Assembly (NCBI GenBank): GCA_029066845.1
Contig: JAIEFR010000023.1
Coordinates: forward strand, 1 to 50,577
Origin: Clostridia bacterium
Lineage (GTDB): Bacteria > Bacillota > Clostridia > Christensenellales > Borkfalkiaceae
Reading direction: 5' to 3'
Length of the DNA stretch: 50,577 nt
Shown in pieces: positions 16,250-25,802 of this stretch. The notes under the pieces are model-generated. The model was not told where the DNA came from. It searched no databases and worked only from the letters and a program-made list of their open reading frames with translations. Made by a program: the position numbers and the translations under genes. Each line of letters begins with the position of its first letter. Positions within the stretch are counted from its first letter, which is position 1.

Positions 16250-18157
16250 TTAAAAATTAACTTTTTGAGCAATATCTTCCACAACCGTCGCCACAAACTC
16301 GTCAACCTTCACGGTAGACTTTTCTTCTACGCCGCGCTTGTTTACGTTTACGGTGCCGTCTTCCGCTTCCTTATCGCCGACGACAAGAACGTAAGGCACC
16401 TTCTCCATCTTGGCTTCACGGATTTTGTAACCGATTTTTTCGCTTCTCAAATCAACCTCGGCACGCACGCCCTGCGCCGTAAGCTTCTTGCAAACCTCGT
16501 TAGCGTAATCCGCCGTTCTGTCGGTTATAGGCAGAATTTTAACCTGCTTGGGCGCAAGCCATACGGGGAATTTGCCCGCAAAGTGTTCGATTAATATACC
16601 GATAAATCTTTCGATTGACCCGAAAATTGCGCGGTGAATCATTATGGGGCGGTGCTTTTTTCCGTCCTCGCCCACGTATTCGAGCTCGAAACGCTGAGGC
16701 ATCTGGAAGTCGAGCTGAATAGTGCCGCACTGCCACGTTCTGCCTATGCTGTCCTGCAGGTGGAAATCGATTTTAGGTCCGTAGAACGCGCCGTCGCCTT
16801 CGTTTATCTCGTAATCGATATTCATTTCGTCCAAAGCTTTCTTAAGCGACGAAGTTGCAAGCTCCCAGTCTTCGGCACTGCCCATACTGTCCTCGGGACG
16901 GGTGGAAAGCTCAACCTTGTACTTAAAGCCGAACTGCTTGTAGATTTTATCGGTCAGCCTTACGACACCCTTAATTTCGTCGGTTATCTGCTCGGGCAGC
17001 ATAAAGATATGCGCGTCGTCTTGCGTAAAGCAACGCACGCGGAAAAGTCCGTGGAGCTGACCACTCTTTTCGTGACGGTGCACCATACCCATTTCCGCAG
17101 CGCGGAGAGGCAAATCCTTATAGCTGTGGGGTTCGAGTTTGTATACGAGCATACCGCCGGGGCAGTTCATCGGCTTAACCGCACAGTCCTCCCCGTCGAT
17201 TTTGGTCGTATACATATTATCTTTATAATGCTCCCAGTGCCCCGAATTTTCCCACAGGGTACGCGTAAGGATTATTGGCGTCTGGATTTCAACGTAGTTT
17301 TCCTTTCTGTGCAGCTCTCTCCAGTAGTCAACGAGCGCGTTTTTCAGCACCATTCCATTAGGCAGGAAGAAAGGAAAGCCTTTGCCTTCGTTGAGAAGAG
17401 CAAACAATTTCAGTTCCTTGCCCAGTCTGATGTGGTCGCGCTTCTTGGCTTCCTCCATCATCTCGAAGTACGCCTTCATCTCGTCCTTGGTGGCAAACGC
17501 TACACCGTAAATTCTGGTGAGCATCTTGTTCTTTTCGTCGCCGCGCCAGTAAGCGCCTGCAATGGCCGTCAGCTTGAAAGCCTTGATTTTACCCGTCGAA
17601 GGCAAGTGCGGTCCACGGCAAAGGTCGGAAAACGAACCCTGCTTGTAGAATGAAATTACGGCGTCCTCGGGCAAATCGTTGATAAGCTCGACCTTATACT
17701 TTTCGCCGTACTTGGTCATAAGCGCAACCGCCTCATCTCTGGGCAGTTCAAACCTCTTGATGGCAATATTCGACTTTATGATTTTCGCCATTTCGGTTTC
17801 GATCTTGTCGAAATCCTCCTGCGTGATAGGCGTTTTAAAATCTATGTCGTAATAAAAACCGTTATCGATAACGGGACCTATCGCAAGGTTACAGGTAGGG
17901 AATACCGTCTTGACCGCCTGAGCAAGCACGTGCGAACACGTGTGACGGTAAACCTCCAAGCCCTCCTTATCCTTTAAAGTGACAATCTCAAGCTTATCGC
18001 CGTCGTTCAAGACCGTGCAAAGGTCAACGAGCTTTCCGTTTATCTTTGCTGCCACAGCCGCGCGGGCAAGCCCTTCGGAAATTGCCGACGCCGCGTTTGC
18101 GCAGGTTGCCCCTTCGTTCAAGCTGATTTTGTCACCGTTCTTTAAAATTATTTCCAT
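16250..18157 (-). CDS. thrS: Threonyl-tRNA synthetase
   Basis: Charges tRNA-Thr. The 635 residues show the full bacterial layout: N-terminal TGS domain (1-60), editing domain with HTCSHVLAQAV, class II core and anticodon domain. The core has MNCPGGM with the zinc-ligand Cys, HRHEKSGQLHGLFRVRCFTQ, and the motif 3 segment PIMIHRAIFGSIERFIG. AAGGAGG precedes the ATG. Expression is controlled by a T-box leader (18202-18424) that senses uncharged tRNA-Thr. It lies upstream of infC, as in many Firmicutes, and is divergent from leuS. Confidence 0.98.
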   Translation of the reverse strand: MEIILKNGDKISLNEGATCANAASAISEGLARAAVAAKINGKLVDLCTVLNDGDKLEIVTLKDKEGLEVYRHTCSHVLAQAVKTVFPTCNLAIGPVIDNGFYYDIDFKTPITQEDFDKIETEMAKIIKSNIAIKRFELPRDEAVALMTKYGEKYKVELINDLPEDAVISFYKQGSFSDLCRGPHLPSTGKIKAFKLTAIAGAYWRGDEKNKMLTRIYGVAFATKDEMKAYFEMMEEAKKRDHIRLGKELKLFALLNEGKGFPFFLPNGMVLKNALVDYWRELHRKENYVEIQTPIILTRTLWENSGHWEHYKDNMYTTKIDGEDCAVKPMNCPGGMLVYKLEPHSYKDLPLRAAEMGMVHRHEKSGQLHGLFRVRCFTQDDAHIFMLPEQITDEIKGVVRLTDKIYKQFGFKYKVELSTRPEDSMGSAEDWELATSSLKKALDEMNIDYEINEGDGAFYGPKIDFHLQDSIGRTWQCGTIQLDFQMPQRFELEYVGEDGKKHRPIMIHRAIFGSIERFIGILIEHFAGKFPVWLAPKQVKILPITDRTADYANEVCKKLTAQGVRAEVDLRSEKIGYKIREAKMEKVPYVLVVGDKEAEDGTVNVNKRGVEEKSTVKVDEFVATVVEDIAQKVNF

Positions 18158-18201
18158 AAAATTATCTCCTCCTTCCGCATTACGGAAGACGTTATTTGCA
18201 T

Positions 18202-18424
18202 AAAAAAAGTCCTTAAACTTATTGAAAAGTTTAAGGACGCAATATCGTTTTGCGCGGTTCCACCTTAATTGTCGGAAATATCCGACCTCTCTTTACAAGC
18301 CGTAAAATTATTCAGGAAGTGGTTTCCCGTTATCCTTCGGAATAAGCGCTTTCCAGCAAAACGCGCTCTCTCTGTAAAACCTGCGGCGGTACTTGTCTTC
18401 ACATACGGCTCACTTTATTCAATT
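18202..18424 (-). promoter_or_regulatory. T-box riboswitch, threonine-specific
   Basis: The conserved T-box segment AAGGTGGAACCGCG lies within 18251-18270. Its UGGA would pair with a tRNA ending UCCA, as tRNA-Thr does in many Firmicutes. A 12-bp terminator (18209-18220 with 18227-18238) with seven Ts follows. The base of stem I is GCCGTA/TACGGC, and the best specifier candidate is ACC (Thr) at 18321-18323 on the 3' side of stem I. Uncharged tRNA-Thr should stabilise the antiterminator and allow thrS transcription. Confidence 0.92.
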
Positions 18425-18430
18425 GCCTAT

Positions 18431-18459
18431 ATTTTAGTACGCTTTTTACCTTTTGTCAA
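18431..18459 (-). promoter_or_regulatory. thrS promoter
   Basis: On the minus strand TTGACA (18454-18459), a 17-base spacer and TAAAAT (18431-18436), directly upstream of the T-box. Confidence 0.8.
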
Positions 18460-18490
18460 CGACTTTGACAACTAAATACGATAAATTTAA

Positions 18491-18519
18491 TTGCCAAAAA
18501 CTTCACACTTATGTATAAT
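18491..18519 (+). promoter_or_regulatory. leuS promoter
   Basis: TTGCCA (18491-18496), a 17-base spacer and a perfect TATAAT (18514-18519). The predicted start near 18526 falls after the ATG at 18522, which rules out that upstream start and supports the ATG at 18549. Confidence 0.8.
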
Positions 18520-18548
18520 ATATGGAAACAAATTCAAGGAAGCGCAAT

Positions 18549-20957
18549 ATGCCTTATACTAATTTCAATCAAGTAGAAAAGAAATGGGCGGAATACTGGG
18601 AAAAGAATAAAACTTTCCATACCGACCTGCACGATTTTTCCAAACCCAAGTATTACGTTCTGGATATGTTCCCTTATCCCTCGGGCGCTGGACTGCACGT
18701 AGGTCACCCCGAAGGTTACACCGCTACCGACGTTATTGCCAGAATGAAGCGTATGCAGGGCTTCAACGTTTTGCATCCCATCGGTTTTGACAGCTTTGGT
18801 CTGCCCGCGGAACAGTACGCCATAAAGACCGGCAACCACCCCGGCGGCTTTACCGAAAAGAATATCGAGAATTTCACTAAGCAGCTCAAAATGCTGGGAC
18901 TTACTTACGATTGGGATCAGACTGTTTCAACCTGCGACCCCTCCTACTACAAGTGGACGCAGTGGATATTCAAACAGCTGTGCGAGGCAGGGCTTGCCAG
19001 ATACGTCGAAACGCCCGTAAACTGGTGCGAAGAGCTCGGCACCGTGCTTGCAAACGACGAAATTATCGACGGAAAGAGCGAGCGCGGCGGCTATCCCGTT
19101 GTACGCAAAAATATGAAACAATGGGTCATCGACATAAATAAGTATGCCGAAAGACTGCTGGAAGGGCTTGAAGAACTCGACTGGCCCGAAGCTTCGAAAG
19201 TTGCCCAGCGCAACTGGATAGGCAAATCCGTCGGCGCAAAGGTTGATTTTAAAGTTGACGGAACCGACGCTAAATTTACCGTGTTCACTACGCGTTGCGA
19301 CACTCTGTTCGGCGCAACCTACTGCGTTCTCGCACCCGAGCATAAGCTGGTTGATAAAATCACCACCCCTTCGCAGAAAAATGAAATAGAAGCGTACAAG
19401 GCGGCGTGCGCAAGCAAATCCGAACTGGAAAGAACCGAACTCAACAAGGAAAAGACGGGTGCTTTTACCGGTGCATATGCAATTAACCCCGTAAATGGAA
19501 ATAAAGTTCCCGTTTATATTTCCGACTACGTTCTGACCTCTTACGGCACCGGCGCGATTATGGCGGTGCCCGCTCACGACGAGCGCGATTACGAGTTTGC
19601 CAAAAAGTTCAACTTGCCTATAATTCCCGTGCTTGCGGGCGGCGACGTTGAAAAACAGGCGCATACCGGAGACGGCGAGCATATTAACAGCGGCTTTTTA
19701 AACGGTCTGAACAAACAGGACGCTATTAACGCAATGATTGACTGGCTGGAAAAGAACGGTTGCGGCGAAAAAGCCGTAAGCTATAAGCTGCGCGAGTGGA
19801 TATTTGCCCGTCAGCGTTACTGGGGTGAGCCTCTGCCCGTCATTCACCTTGAAAACGGTGAGGACGTTTTGCTTTCGGATAACGAACTGCCTCTCACCCT
19901 TCCCGAAATGGACGACTATAAGGCGCACGGCGGCAACGCACCATTGGAAAATGCCAAAGATTGGGTCAACGTGACCGTAAACGGCATTAAAGGCAAGCGC
20001 GAAACGACGACTATGCCCGGTTCCGCAGGCTCCAGCTGGTATTTCCTGCGCTACTGCGACCCGCACAATGAGAAAACTTTTGCCGACTACGACCTTATGA
20101 AATACTGGCTGCCCGTAGACTTTTATTGCGGCGGCAAGGAACACCTTGTCGGGCACCTGCTCTACTCACGTTTCTGGATGAATTTCCTGTTTGACAAGGG
20201 ATTTGTCCCCTATAAAGAACCCTTCAAGAAGTTATTCCACCAGGGAATGATTTTGGGCGAGAACGGCGAAAAAATGTCAAAATCACTTGGTAACGTAGTC
20301 AATCCCGACGACGTAGTCAGGGATTACGGCGCGGACGTTTTGAGAATGTACGAAATGTTTATGGGCCCGGTTGCCGATACCAAACCCTGGAACACGGCGA
20401 ACATTGAAGGCGTAAAGAAATTTATAGACAGAATTTACAGACTGTACTGCGAGAGCGACGTTATCTCCCCCGCTCCAAATAAAAACCTCGAAAAAATATA
20501 TAACCAGACGGTTAAAAAAGTCGGCGAAGATTATATGACAATGAAAATCAACACCGCCATTTCCCAGATGATGATTTTCGTAAACGCCGTATATAAGGAA
20601 ATAGGCGAAGGCAAAAACTTCCCGAAAGAATACGCCGAAGGTTTGATTAAGCTGTTAAATCCCGTTATCCCCTTTATTACCGAAGAAATATGGTCAACAG
20701 TTTTGGGCCACGATGGAACAATCGCATACGAAAGCTGGCCGACTTACGACGAAGCCAAGTGCGGCGAGGACGCTTTCGAATATGCAGTTCAGGTCAACAG
20801 CCGTATAAAGACTAAAAAGTCCTACCCTTCGGAAATGAATGCAAAAGAAATCGAGGAACAAATTAGGACCGACAATGAAATAATTTCACTACTCGAAGGA
20901 AAGCAAATCAAAAAAATAATCGTTGTGCCTAAAAGGCTTATAAACATTATTATTTAA
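18549..20957 (+). CDS. leuS: Leucyl-tRNA synthetase
   Basis: Charges tRNA-Leu. The 802 residues from the ATG at 18549 form a bacterial-type class I enzyme, with the HIGH signature as HVGH (50-53), the CP1 editing domain in the middle and [10 protein letters not shown] in the C-terminal half. The start is set by an AAGGA site and by the promoter; an in-frame ATG nine codons upstream lies at or before the transcription start. No T-box is present, unlike thrS next door. The gene ends at a strong terminator. Two tRNA-Leu genes and a tRNA-Leu fragment lie within 4 kb. Confidence 0.97.
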   Translation: MPYTNFNQVEKKWAEYWEKNKTFHTDLHDFSKPKYYVLDMFPYPSGAGLHVGHPEGYTATDVIARMKRMQGFNVLHPIGFDSFGLPAEQYAIKTGNHPGGFTEKNIENFTKQLKMLGLTYDWDQTVSTCDPSYYKWTQWIFKQLCEAGLARYVETPVNWCEELGTVLANDEIIDGKSERGGYPVVRKNMKQWVIDINKYAERLLEGLEELDWPEASKVAQRNWIGKSVGAKVDFKVDGTDAKFTVFTTRCDTLFGATYCVLAPEHKLVDKITTPSQKNEIEAYKAACASKSELERTELNKEKTGAFTGAYAINPVNGNKVPVYISDYVLTSYGTGAIMAVPAHDERDYEFAKKFNLPIIPVLAGGDVEKQAHTGDGEHINSGFLNGLNKQDAINAMIDWLEKNGCGEKAVSYKLREWIFARQRYWGEPLPVIHLENGEDVLLSDNELPLTLPEMDDYKAHGGNAPLENAKDWVNVTVNGIKGKRETTTMPGSAGSSWYFLRYCDPHNEKTFADYDLMKYWLPVDFYCGGKEHLVGHLLYSRFWMNFLFDKGFVPYKEPFKKLFHQGMILGENGEKMSKSLGNVVNPDDVVRDYGADVLRMYEMFMGPVADTKPWNTANIEGVKKFIDRIYRLYCESDVISPAPNKNLEKIYNQTVKKVGEDYMTMKINTAISQMMIFVNAVYKEIGEGKNFPKEYAEGLIKLLNPVIPFITEEIWSTVLGHDGTIAYESWPTYDEAKCGEDAFEYAVQVNSRIKTKKSYPSEMNAKEIEEQIRTDNEIISLLEGKQIKKIIVVPKRLINIII

Positions 20958-20973
20958 AGTATATGAACAATAA

Positions 20974-21013
20974 AATAAATGCCGGTAACGTTTCGTTACC
21001 GGCATTTATTTTG
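20974..21013 (+). terminator. Bidirectional terminator between leuS and tRNA-Leu
   Basis: Nearly perfect 17-base arms (20974-20990 with 20994-21010) with T-rich flanks on both strands. It can serve leuS (plus) and tRNA-Leu(AAG) (minus). Confidence 0.85.
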
Positions 21014-21096
21014 GTGCACTCAACAGGAGTTGAACCTGCATGGAGTTACCCACAAGATCCTTAGTCTTGCGCGTCTGCCAATTCCGCCATGAGTGC
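21012..21096 (-). tRNA. tRNA-Leu (anticodon AAG)
   Basis: Cloverleaf on the minus strand with acceptor GCACTCA/TGAGTGC and encoded CCA (21012-21014). It has a long variable arm typical of class II Leu tRNAs. The anticodon stem is CAAGA/TCTTG around the loop CTAAGGA, so positions 34-36 read AAG. A34 is uncommon in bacterial tRNA-Leu and would need conversion to inosine to read CUC. Confidence 0.93.
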
Positions 21097-21118
21097 ATAG
21101 CTTTTCAAAAGCATTGTT

Positions 21119-21147
21119 ATTCTATAATATTTATTAAACAAAGTCAA
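21119..21147 (-). promoter_or_regulatory. tRNA-Leu(AAG) promoter
   Basis: On the minus strand TTGACT (21142-21147), a 17-base spacer and TAGAAT (21119-21124), the same -35/-10 pair as the c-di-GMP riboswitch promoter. Confidence 0.7.
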
Positions 21148-21186
21148 GCCAAATAGGCACCTTATTTAACTAAATTTATAAAAACT

Positions 21187-21789
21187 TTATCGGTTATGCT
21201 TTTGCGCAATTTTTAACAATAAATCGTTTGTCGCATCACATAAATCGTCAATATTACCCTTATTATGTATGACATAGTACTGTTCAAAATTCAAATTTGT
21301 ATAATTAAACTGTCTATTTATGCGATTTACTATTTCCTGTTCAGTTAAACCGTCGCGCTTAATTACGCTATCTATCCTGCTGTCTCTATCGCGCAGTACA
21401 ACGATTACCTCGTCAAATAAATTCTGATAGCCACATTCAAATAGCAAAGGAACTTCAAAAAAAACCAGTCCGCTTTTCCCCTCCGTCATACTGAGCATTG
21501 CTTTAAAAATTTCCGGATGGGTTATATTATTCAGCTTCTGCAAAAGCTGCTCATTACCGAATACGATTTCGGAAAGAGCACGCCTGTTCAACGAACCGTC
21601 CGTATTCAAAATTTCCGAACCAAACACCTCCGCTATTTTGCCGGGCAAATACTTGCCGTTTAAAAGTTGCGAATAGACGGCATCGCAAGAATATACGGGG
21701 TAACCTGCTTTTTCGATTATCTTGCAAACGGTTGACTTCCCGCTACCTATTCCACCCGTAACGGCAATCTTTATGTTACTTTGCTTCAT
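21187..21789 (-). CDS. coaE: Dephospho-CoA kinase
   Basis: Last step of coenzyme A synthesis: ATP-dependent phosphorylation of the 3'-hydroxyl of dephospho-CoA. About 200 residues from the internal ATG at 21787-21789 (MKQSNIKIAVTGGIGSGKS), with the P-loop at residues 12-20 and the conserved VPLLFECGY segment. That start overlaps the last codons of polA by 14 bases in another frame, consistent with translational coupling. An in-frame start nine codons upstream lies deeper inside polA and is less likely. The polA-coaE order is common in Firmicutes. Confidence 0.94.
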   Translation of the reverse strand: MKQSNIKIAVTGGIGSGKSTVCKIIEKAGYPVYSCDAVYSQLLNGKYLPGKIAEVFGSEILNTDGSLNRRALSEIVFGNEQLLQKLNNITHPEIFKAMLSMTEGKSGLVFFEVPLLFECGYQNLFDEVIVVLRDRDSRIDSVIKRDGLTEQEIVNRINRQFNYTNLNFEQYYVIHNKGNIDDLCDATNDLLLKIAQKHNR

Positions 21790-24334
21790 ACCAGTTTTTA
21801 CCGCTATGCACGTCAACCTTCAAAGGCACGTTCAATTTAACGGCGTTTTCCATTTCATATTTCAAAATCTTTGCCGCCTCTTCCGCTTCACTTTCGGGCG
21901 CGTCCAAAATTAATTCATCGTGCACCTGTAATATCAATTTGGTTTTCATTCCCTTTTCTTTGAGCGCTTTATGAATATTTACCATTGCAATCTTAATAAT
22001 GTCCGCACTTGAACCCTGCAAAGGCATATTCATAGCGGCACGCTCACCGAACTGTCGCAAATTATAGTTGTTTGAATTTATTTCCTTAATATAGCGCTTT
22101 CTTCCCGTCAAGGTCGCAACATAGCCGTTCTTCTTGGCGAAATCAACGTTTGCGTCCATATATTGCTTAACTTCGCTGTAACGCTCGAAATATTTGGCTA
22201 TATACTCTTTAGCCGTTTTAATGTCTGAGCCGATATTTTTGGACAGACCAAATTCACTGATTCCATAAATAATACCGAAATTGACCGCCTTTGCTTCCCT
22301 GCGCATCTTGGGAGTAACTTCTGATATGGGCACTCCAAACACCTGGGAAGCCGTCACAGCGTGAACGTCCTCATCCGTAGCGTAAGCAGCAATAAGCTCT
22401 TTGCAACCGGAAAAATGCGCCATAAGACGAAGCTCTATCTGCGAATAGTCCGCGTCAATAAAGATGTTTCCGTCGCGCGGGATAAATACTTTTCGTATTT
22501 CCTTGCCCTCGTCATCGCGGATCGGTATATTTTGCAGGTTGGGGTTAGTGCTTGAAAGCCTGCCCGTCGTGGTTATCGTATTGTTGTATGTCGTATGAAT
22601 AAGGCGCGTTTCTCTGTTAATAAGAGTTTTAAGCCCCTCGGCGTACGTTGAATAAAGCTTTTGATACTGCCTGTAACTCAAAATAAGTCTGACAACCTCG
22701 CTTTCGTCAGCCAGAGTTTCCAGAATTTCCGCGCTGGTCGAATAATTTCCCATCTTGTTCTTCTTTCCGGACTTCAACCCCAGCTCCTCGAACAAGATTT
22801 TACCGAGCTGCGTGGGTGAATTAAGATTGAAAGTGCAGCCGCACAGCTCGAAAATTTTCTCACGCAAGTTTACGATTTTATTAGAATAAGTCTTTCCCAA
22901 CGCATCGAGCTGAGCAACGTCAACCTTAACGCCCGTATTTTCCATATCAAAAAGCACGTCAATAAGTGGCTTTTCTATGTCGTTATACAGGTCGGTCAGC
23001 CCGCTGCGTTTAATAGTCTCAACATATTCATTATAAATCAAGCTGAATGCGTAAGCCGAATATTTGAAGTCATAACACTTCAAATCACACAATTCCTGCA
23101 CGTTTTTACTCTCGTCGAAATAATCGCAAAGATAGTGCATTACCGAAATATCGTCCACAGCACATTCGGGCTTGAATCCGTATTCGCTGCACGAATGCAA
23201 AAGCTGCTTATAATCGTAAACGACAATTTTGTTGTTTGGATTGCAAAGCAAAGCCTTCAAACATTCGAAATACTCCGCCTGTGAAAATTCGCAGAACAAA
23301 TCGGCAACGTCGAATTTAACTTCGTATTGCTTGCCGTTAAAATAAATATTAGCGCCGAATTCCTTAAAATCAATGAAAAATTCACCGGTTTCCGAACACA
23401 ATTTTTTAAAATCATTGCGGTTACCGATTGTTACGATTTCCGGATATTTAATCTCGGTTACGCTTTCTTGTCCGTCATCATCAACAAATTTTATCGTTGG
23501 TATCAGACTTTTAAATTCAAACTGCTTGAACAACTCTTTGACTTCCGCAGAATAGTTTTGCGGCGTAACGCACTCAGAAAGCTCCAAATCTATTGGACAA
23601 TTGCGGTCTATCGTAGCAAGTTTGTACGAAAAGAACGCGCTCTCCCTGCCGTCTTCAAGCTTTTGGCGAACTGAAACGGAGCTTATACCGTCAATACTTT
23701 CATAGACCTCTTCAAGCGTGCCGAAAGAGGCAATAAGCTTGCGGGCGGTTGTTTCACCTATTCCAGGCACACCCGGAATATTATCCGACTTATCACCCAT
23801 CAAAGACTTCAAATCCACAATTGCACTGGGCTTCAAGCCTATTTCTTTCTCGAAATTGTCAACGGAAAGCTTCAAAAGGTCGCTCACACCGCGCTTTGTG
23901 TAGTAAACATCCGTCTTTTCATCGACCAACTGAAAGGAATCCCTGTCGCCCGTATAAATATAGCTGTGCACATTATACTTTTTTGATAGCGTGCCGATAA
24001 GGTCATCCGCCTCATACCCCGCCTTTTCACACGTTGCAATTTTCATCGCCGAAAGCAGCGATTTTAAAGGTTCAACCTGTGATGCAAGCTCGTCGGGCAT
24101 AGGCGAACGGTTCGCCTTATAGCCTTCGTACATTTTGTGCCTGAAAGTCGGCGCCTTTAAATCGAAGGTTACGACCATATATTCAGGCTTAACATCCGAA
24201 ATAATTTTGAAAACGAGCTTAATAAAGCCGAAAATTGCGTTGGTAGGCTGCCCCGCCGAAGTGCTGAAAATAGGCGTTGCGTAATAGGCGCGGTTTAGAA
24301 GACTGTTGCCGTCTATCAATACGAGTTTATCCAT
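21776..24334 (-). CDS. polA: DNA polymerase I
   Basis: Repair and Okazaki-fragment processing polymerase of 852 residues. The N-terminal 5'-3' exonuclease domain begins MDKLVLIDGNSLLNRAYYA and has YEADDLIGTL. The middle 3'-5' exonuclease domain is degenerate: FIDFKEFGA stands where DxE is needed, so proofreading is probably absent, as in Bacillus-type Pol I. The polymerase domain has motif A DADYSQIELR, motif B RREAKAVNFGIIYG and motif C QVHDELILDA. A GGGGTAA site precedes the ATG. A small terminator-like hairpin stands immediately upstream (24356-24382). Confidence 0.97.
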   Translation of the reverse strand: MDKLVLIDGNSLLNRAYYATPIFSTSAGQPTNAIFGFIKLVFKIISDVKPEYMVVTFDLKAPTFRHKMYEGYKANRSPMPDELASQVEPLKSLLSAMKIATCEKAGYEADDLIGTLSKKYNVHSYIYTGDRDSFQLVDEKTDVYYTKRGVSDLLKLSVDNFEKEIGLKPSAIVDLKSLMGDKSDNIPGVPGIGETTARKLIASFGTLEEVYESIDGISSVSVRQKLEDGRESAFFSYKLATIDRNCPIDLELSECVTPQNYSAEVKELFKQFEFKSLIPTIKFVDDDGQESVTEIKYPEIVTIGNRNDFKKLCSETGEFFIDFKEFGANIYFNGKQYEVKFDVADLFCEFSQAEYFECLKALLCNPNNKIVVYDYKQLLHSCSEYGFKPECAVDDISVMHYLCDYFDESKNVQELCDLKCYDFKYSAYAFSLIYNEYVETIKRSGLTDLYNDIEKPLIDVLFDMENTGVKVDVAQLDALGKTYSNKIVNLREKIFELCGCTFNLNSPTQLGKILFEELGLKSGKKNKMGNYSTSAEILETLADESEVVRLILSYRQYQKLYSTYAEGLKTLINRETRLIHTTYNNTITTTGRLSSTNPNLQNIPIRDDEGKEIRKVFIPRDGNIFIDADYSQIELRLMAHFSGCKELIAAYATDEDVHAVTASQVFGVPISEVTPKMRREAKAVNFGIIYGISEFGLSKNIGSDIKTAKEYIAKYFERYSEVKQYMDANVDFAKKNGYVATLTGRKRYIKEINSNNYNLRQFGERAAMNMPLQGSSADIIKIAMVNIHKALKEKGMKTKLILQVHDELILDAPESEAEEAAKILKYEMENAVKLNVPLKVDVHSGKNWYEAK

Positions 24335-24355
24335 AAAATAATATTTACCCCGAAC

Positions 24356-24382
24356 AAAAAAGCTTGATTTTTAATCAAAGCT
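24356..24382 (-). terminator. Terminator-like hairpin just upstream of polA
   Basis: AGCTTTGATT can pair with AATCAAGCT with one bulge, followed on the minus strand by six Ts (24356-24361). It would stop minus-strand transcription from the tRNA region before polA. It overlaps the -35 of the tRNA-fragment promoter on the other strand. Confidence 0.5.
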
Positions 24383-24392
24383 ATTATATAAT
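24364..24392 (+). promoter_or_regulatory. Intact promoter in front of the tRNA-Leu fragment
   Basis: TTGATT (24364-24369), a 17-base spacer and TATAAT (24387-24392), ending 13 bases before the tRNA-like 5' end, as expected for a tRNA promoter. Confidence 0.7.
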
Positions 24393-24405
24393 GTAAAAGT
24401 AATTT

Positions 24406-24443
24406 GCCGATGTGGCGGAATTGACAGACGCGCTGGACTAAAA
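24406..24443 (+). pseudogene. 5' half of a tRNA-Leu, 3' half missing
   Basis: Closely resembles the first half of the intact tRNA-Leu(CAA) at 24594: acceptor 5' strand, D-arm (TGGCGGAATTGACAGACGC) and CTGGA of the anticodon stem. The similarity stops in the anticodon loop. No matching 3' strand (CTGGA partner, T-arm, acceptor return or CCA) follows. It keeps a consensus promoter, so a short RNA may still be made. Confidence 0.75.
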
Positions 24444-24593
24444 ACTATTAAGTTATTGGGTATAGCGCAACTTTTATTCCCACTTCGTTATTTTACCACA
24501 ATATATAGTATGTGTCAATCTTGATATAACAATTTTCAGTGTTCTGTTATGCTAATTGAGATTACATATTCAAATATTGTGAACATATTAAAT
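24444..24593. other. AT-rich spacer between the tRNA fragment and tRNA-Leu(CAA)
   Basis: 150 bases with no ORF, no T-arm-like hairpin and no acceptor complement to the upstream fragment. I see no integrase site signature and no clear promoter for tRNA-Leu(CAA), which may depend on read-through from the promoter at 24364. Confidence 0.5.
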
Positions 24594-24680
24594 GCCGCTG
24601 TGGTGGAATTGGCAGACGCGCTGGACTCAAAATCCAGTGGTAGTGATACCGTATCGGTTCGACCCCGATCAGCGGCACCA
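24594..24680 (+). tRNA. tRNA-Leu (anticodon CAA)
   Basis: Complete class II cloverleaf: acceptor GCCGCTG/CAGCGGC, anticodon stem CTGGA/TCCAG around loop CTCAAAA (CAA, reads UUG), a long variable arm, T-loop TTCGACC and encoded CCA (24678-24680). Confidence 0.97.
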
Positions 24681-24726
24681 AAAACGCCCTAAAATTAACG
24701 TAAATTTGTTAATTTTAGGGCGTTTT
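24681..24726 (+). terminator. Strong bidirectional terminator after tRNA-Leu(CAA)
   Basis: 19-bp perfect arms (24681-24699 with 24708-24726) with T-runs on both sides. It ends the tRNA transcript on the plus strand and can end the ECF transporter transcript on the minus strand. Confidence 0.92.
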
Positions 24727-24765
24727 CATTTTTAAATTTTCGCATTTTTCTCGCAAATTTACACA

Positions 24766-25341
24766 CTAGTGCTTTTGCATATAATTTTTTTCATTCAACT
24801 TAACATCTTTGGCTGACTTGCTTAACGGAAAAACGCTAAAAAATACGCGCAACAGTATTGGTAGTAACAACGGGACCGTAACCAAAGCGCAGACAATCTG
24901 TGGTATTACGGCTGCAAGCGATGCCACTGCGTACGCCTTAGCCGTGTTTACAGAAAAGCCGTAATACAGCGGAGTAATTATATCGTCCAACGCCGTAAAA
25001 AGTGCCGTCATAAGCGCCGCTGTTATAGTCTGCACTATTATTGGTTTTAAACCCGCGGCCTTTTTCAGTCCTCTACCTAACAGACCGAAAACCAATACAA
25101 AAAGGTTGTAGTAAACCAAATAGAGAATAACGACGTTAGGAAAAAAGCCGAAAATCAAACAACGCAAAAGCGAGAAGGCATTTGCGACGAATAGCCCCCT
25201 TACTACACCGAAATAGTACGCAAAAGCAAGTAGCAGCACCGTTACGATTTCCACGCCAGAAATTCCGCTCAAAGCGAACTGACCGCCTATCAACAGGGCA
25301 GTATAAATGCCGATAAGCGCAATGTCCTTTGCCGTTTTCAT
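24766..25341 (-). CDS. ECF transporter S component, probably for cobalamin
   Basis: A hydrophobic 191-residue protein with about six membrane helices and the short cytoplasmic N-terminus typical of substrate-binding S components of energy-coupling-factor vitamin transporters. The shared ATPase and EcfT parts are not in the window. The vitamin is inferred as B12 because it follows a cobalamin riboswitch and a DUF4430 lipoprotein, a domain related to the C-terminal part of transcobalamin. It starts directly at the end of the lipoprotein gene and ends before the terminator at 24681-24726. The fold assignment is good; the substrate is contextual. Confidence 0.82.
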   Translation of the reverse strand: MKTAKDIALIGIYTALLIGGQFALSGISGVEIVTVLLLAFAYYFGVVRGLFVANAFSLLRCLIFGFFPNVVILYLVYYNLFVLVFGLLGRGLKKAAGLKPIIVQTITAALMTALFTALDDIITPLYYGFSVNTAKAYAVASLAAVIPQIVCALVTVPLLLPILLRVFFSVFPLSKSAKDVKLNEKNYMQKH

Positions 25342-25755
25342 TTAAAAAGTCTGATAAGCCCAGATATAGATGCAGCCCTCTTTTACAACCAGCGACTCCG
25401 CGCCGACTGTGGCAGAGCCGTATAATTTTTCCTCATACTCAAAGGTGCCCCATTCCGTATTGGCATTTTCCTCGTCGCTCGTGTAGAGCATCCAGTAACT
25501 GCTGAGCGTTTGTGACTTACCGTTGATTGCGGTAACCATACCGTTGTTTATCGCGTAAGTCAACTTCCCTCTTTCCTGCAAATCGTCCATATAATCTTTA
25601 AGCGTCTTATCGGTAAAATCAAAAGACGAATCTGTCGCAGTAATTACCACCGTGTTTTCATCCGCTTTGACGGGTTCCTTACCGTTGCAGGCAACTGCAA
25701 AACAGCAAGCAAACACTGCAATAAACGAAGCTATCAGGGCAAAAAATTTTTTCAT
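25342..25755 (-). CDS. DUF4430 (transcobalamin-like) lipoprotein
   Basis: A 137-residue secreted protein with signal peptide and lipobox FAVAC (Cys about 23), then a DUF4430-like domain with SYWMLYTSDEE, WGTFEYEEKLYG and a C-terminal VKEGCIYIWAYQTF. It is probably attached to the outer face of the membrane, where it could capture cobalamin and hand it to the S component encoded next. AGGAGG precedes the ATG. It is controlled by the cobalamin riboswitch just upstream, so both genes should be shut off when B12 is plentiful. Confidence 0.85.
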   Translation of the reverse strand: MKKFFALIASFIAVFACCFAVACNGKEPVKADENTVVITATDSSFDFTDKTLKDYMDDLQERGKLTYAINNGMVTAINGKSQTLSSYWMLYTSDEENANTEWGTFEYEEKLYGSATVGAESLVVKEGCIYIWAYQTF

Positions 25756-25802
25756 AAGTACCTCCTAAAAATTAAAAATTCGCGCACGAAAAATCGGGCA
25801 CG

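Noticed and set aside
18522-18548. Upstream ATG for leuS
   Set aside because: The promoter -10 ends at 18519, so this ATG is at or before the transcript start; the ATG at 18549 has the ribosome site.
24406-24593. Possible group I intron inside tRNA-Leu
   Set aside because: The 5' half stops in the anticodon loop, but no 3' half with matching anticodon stem or acceptor follows; the tRNA downstream is complete with its own 5' half.
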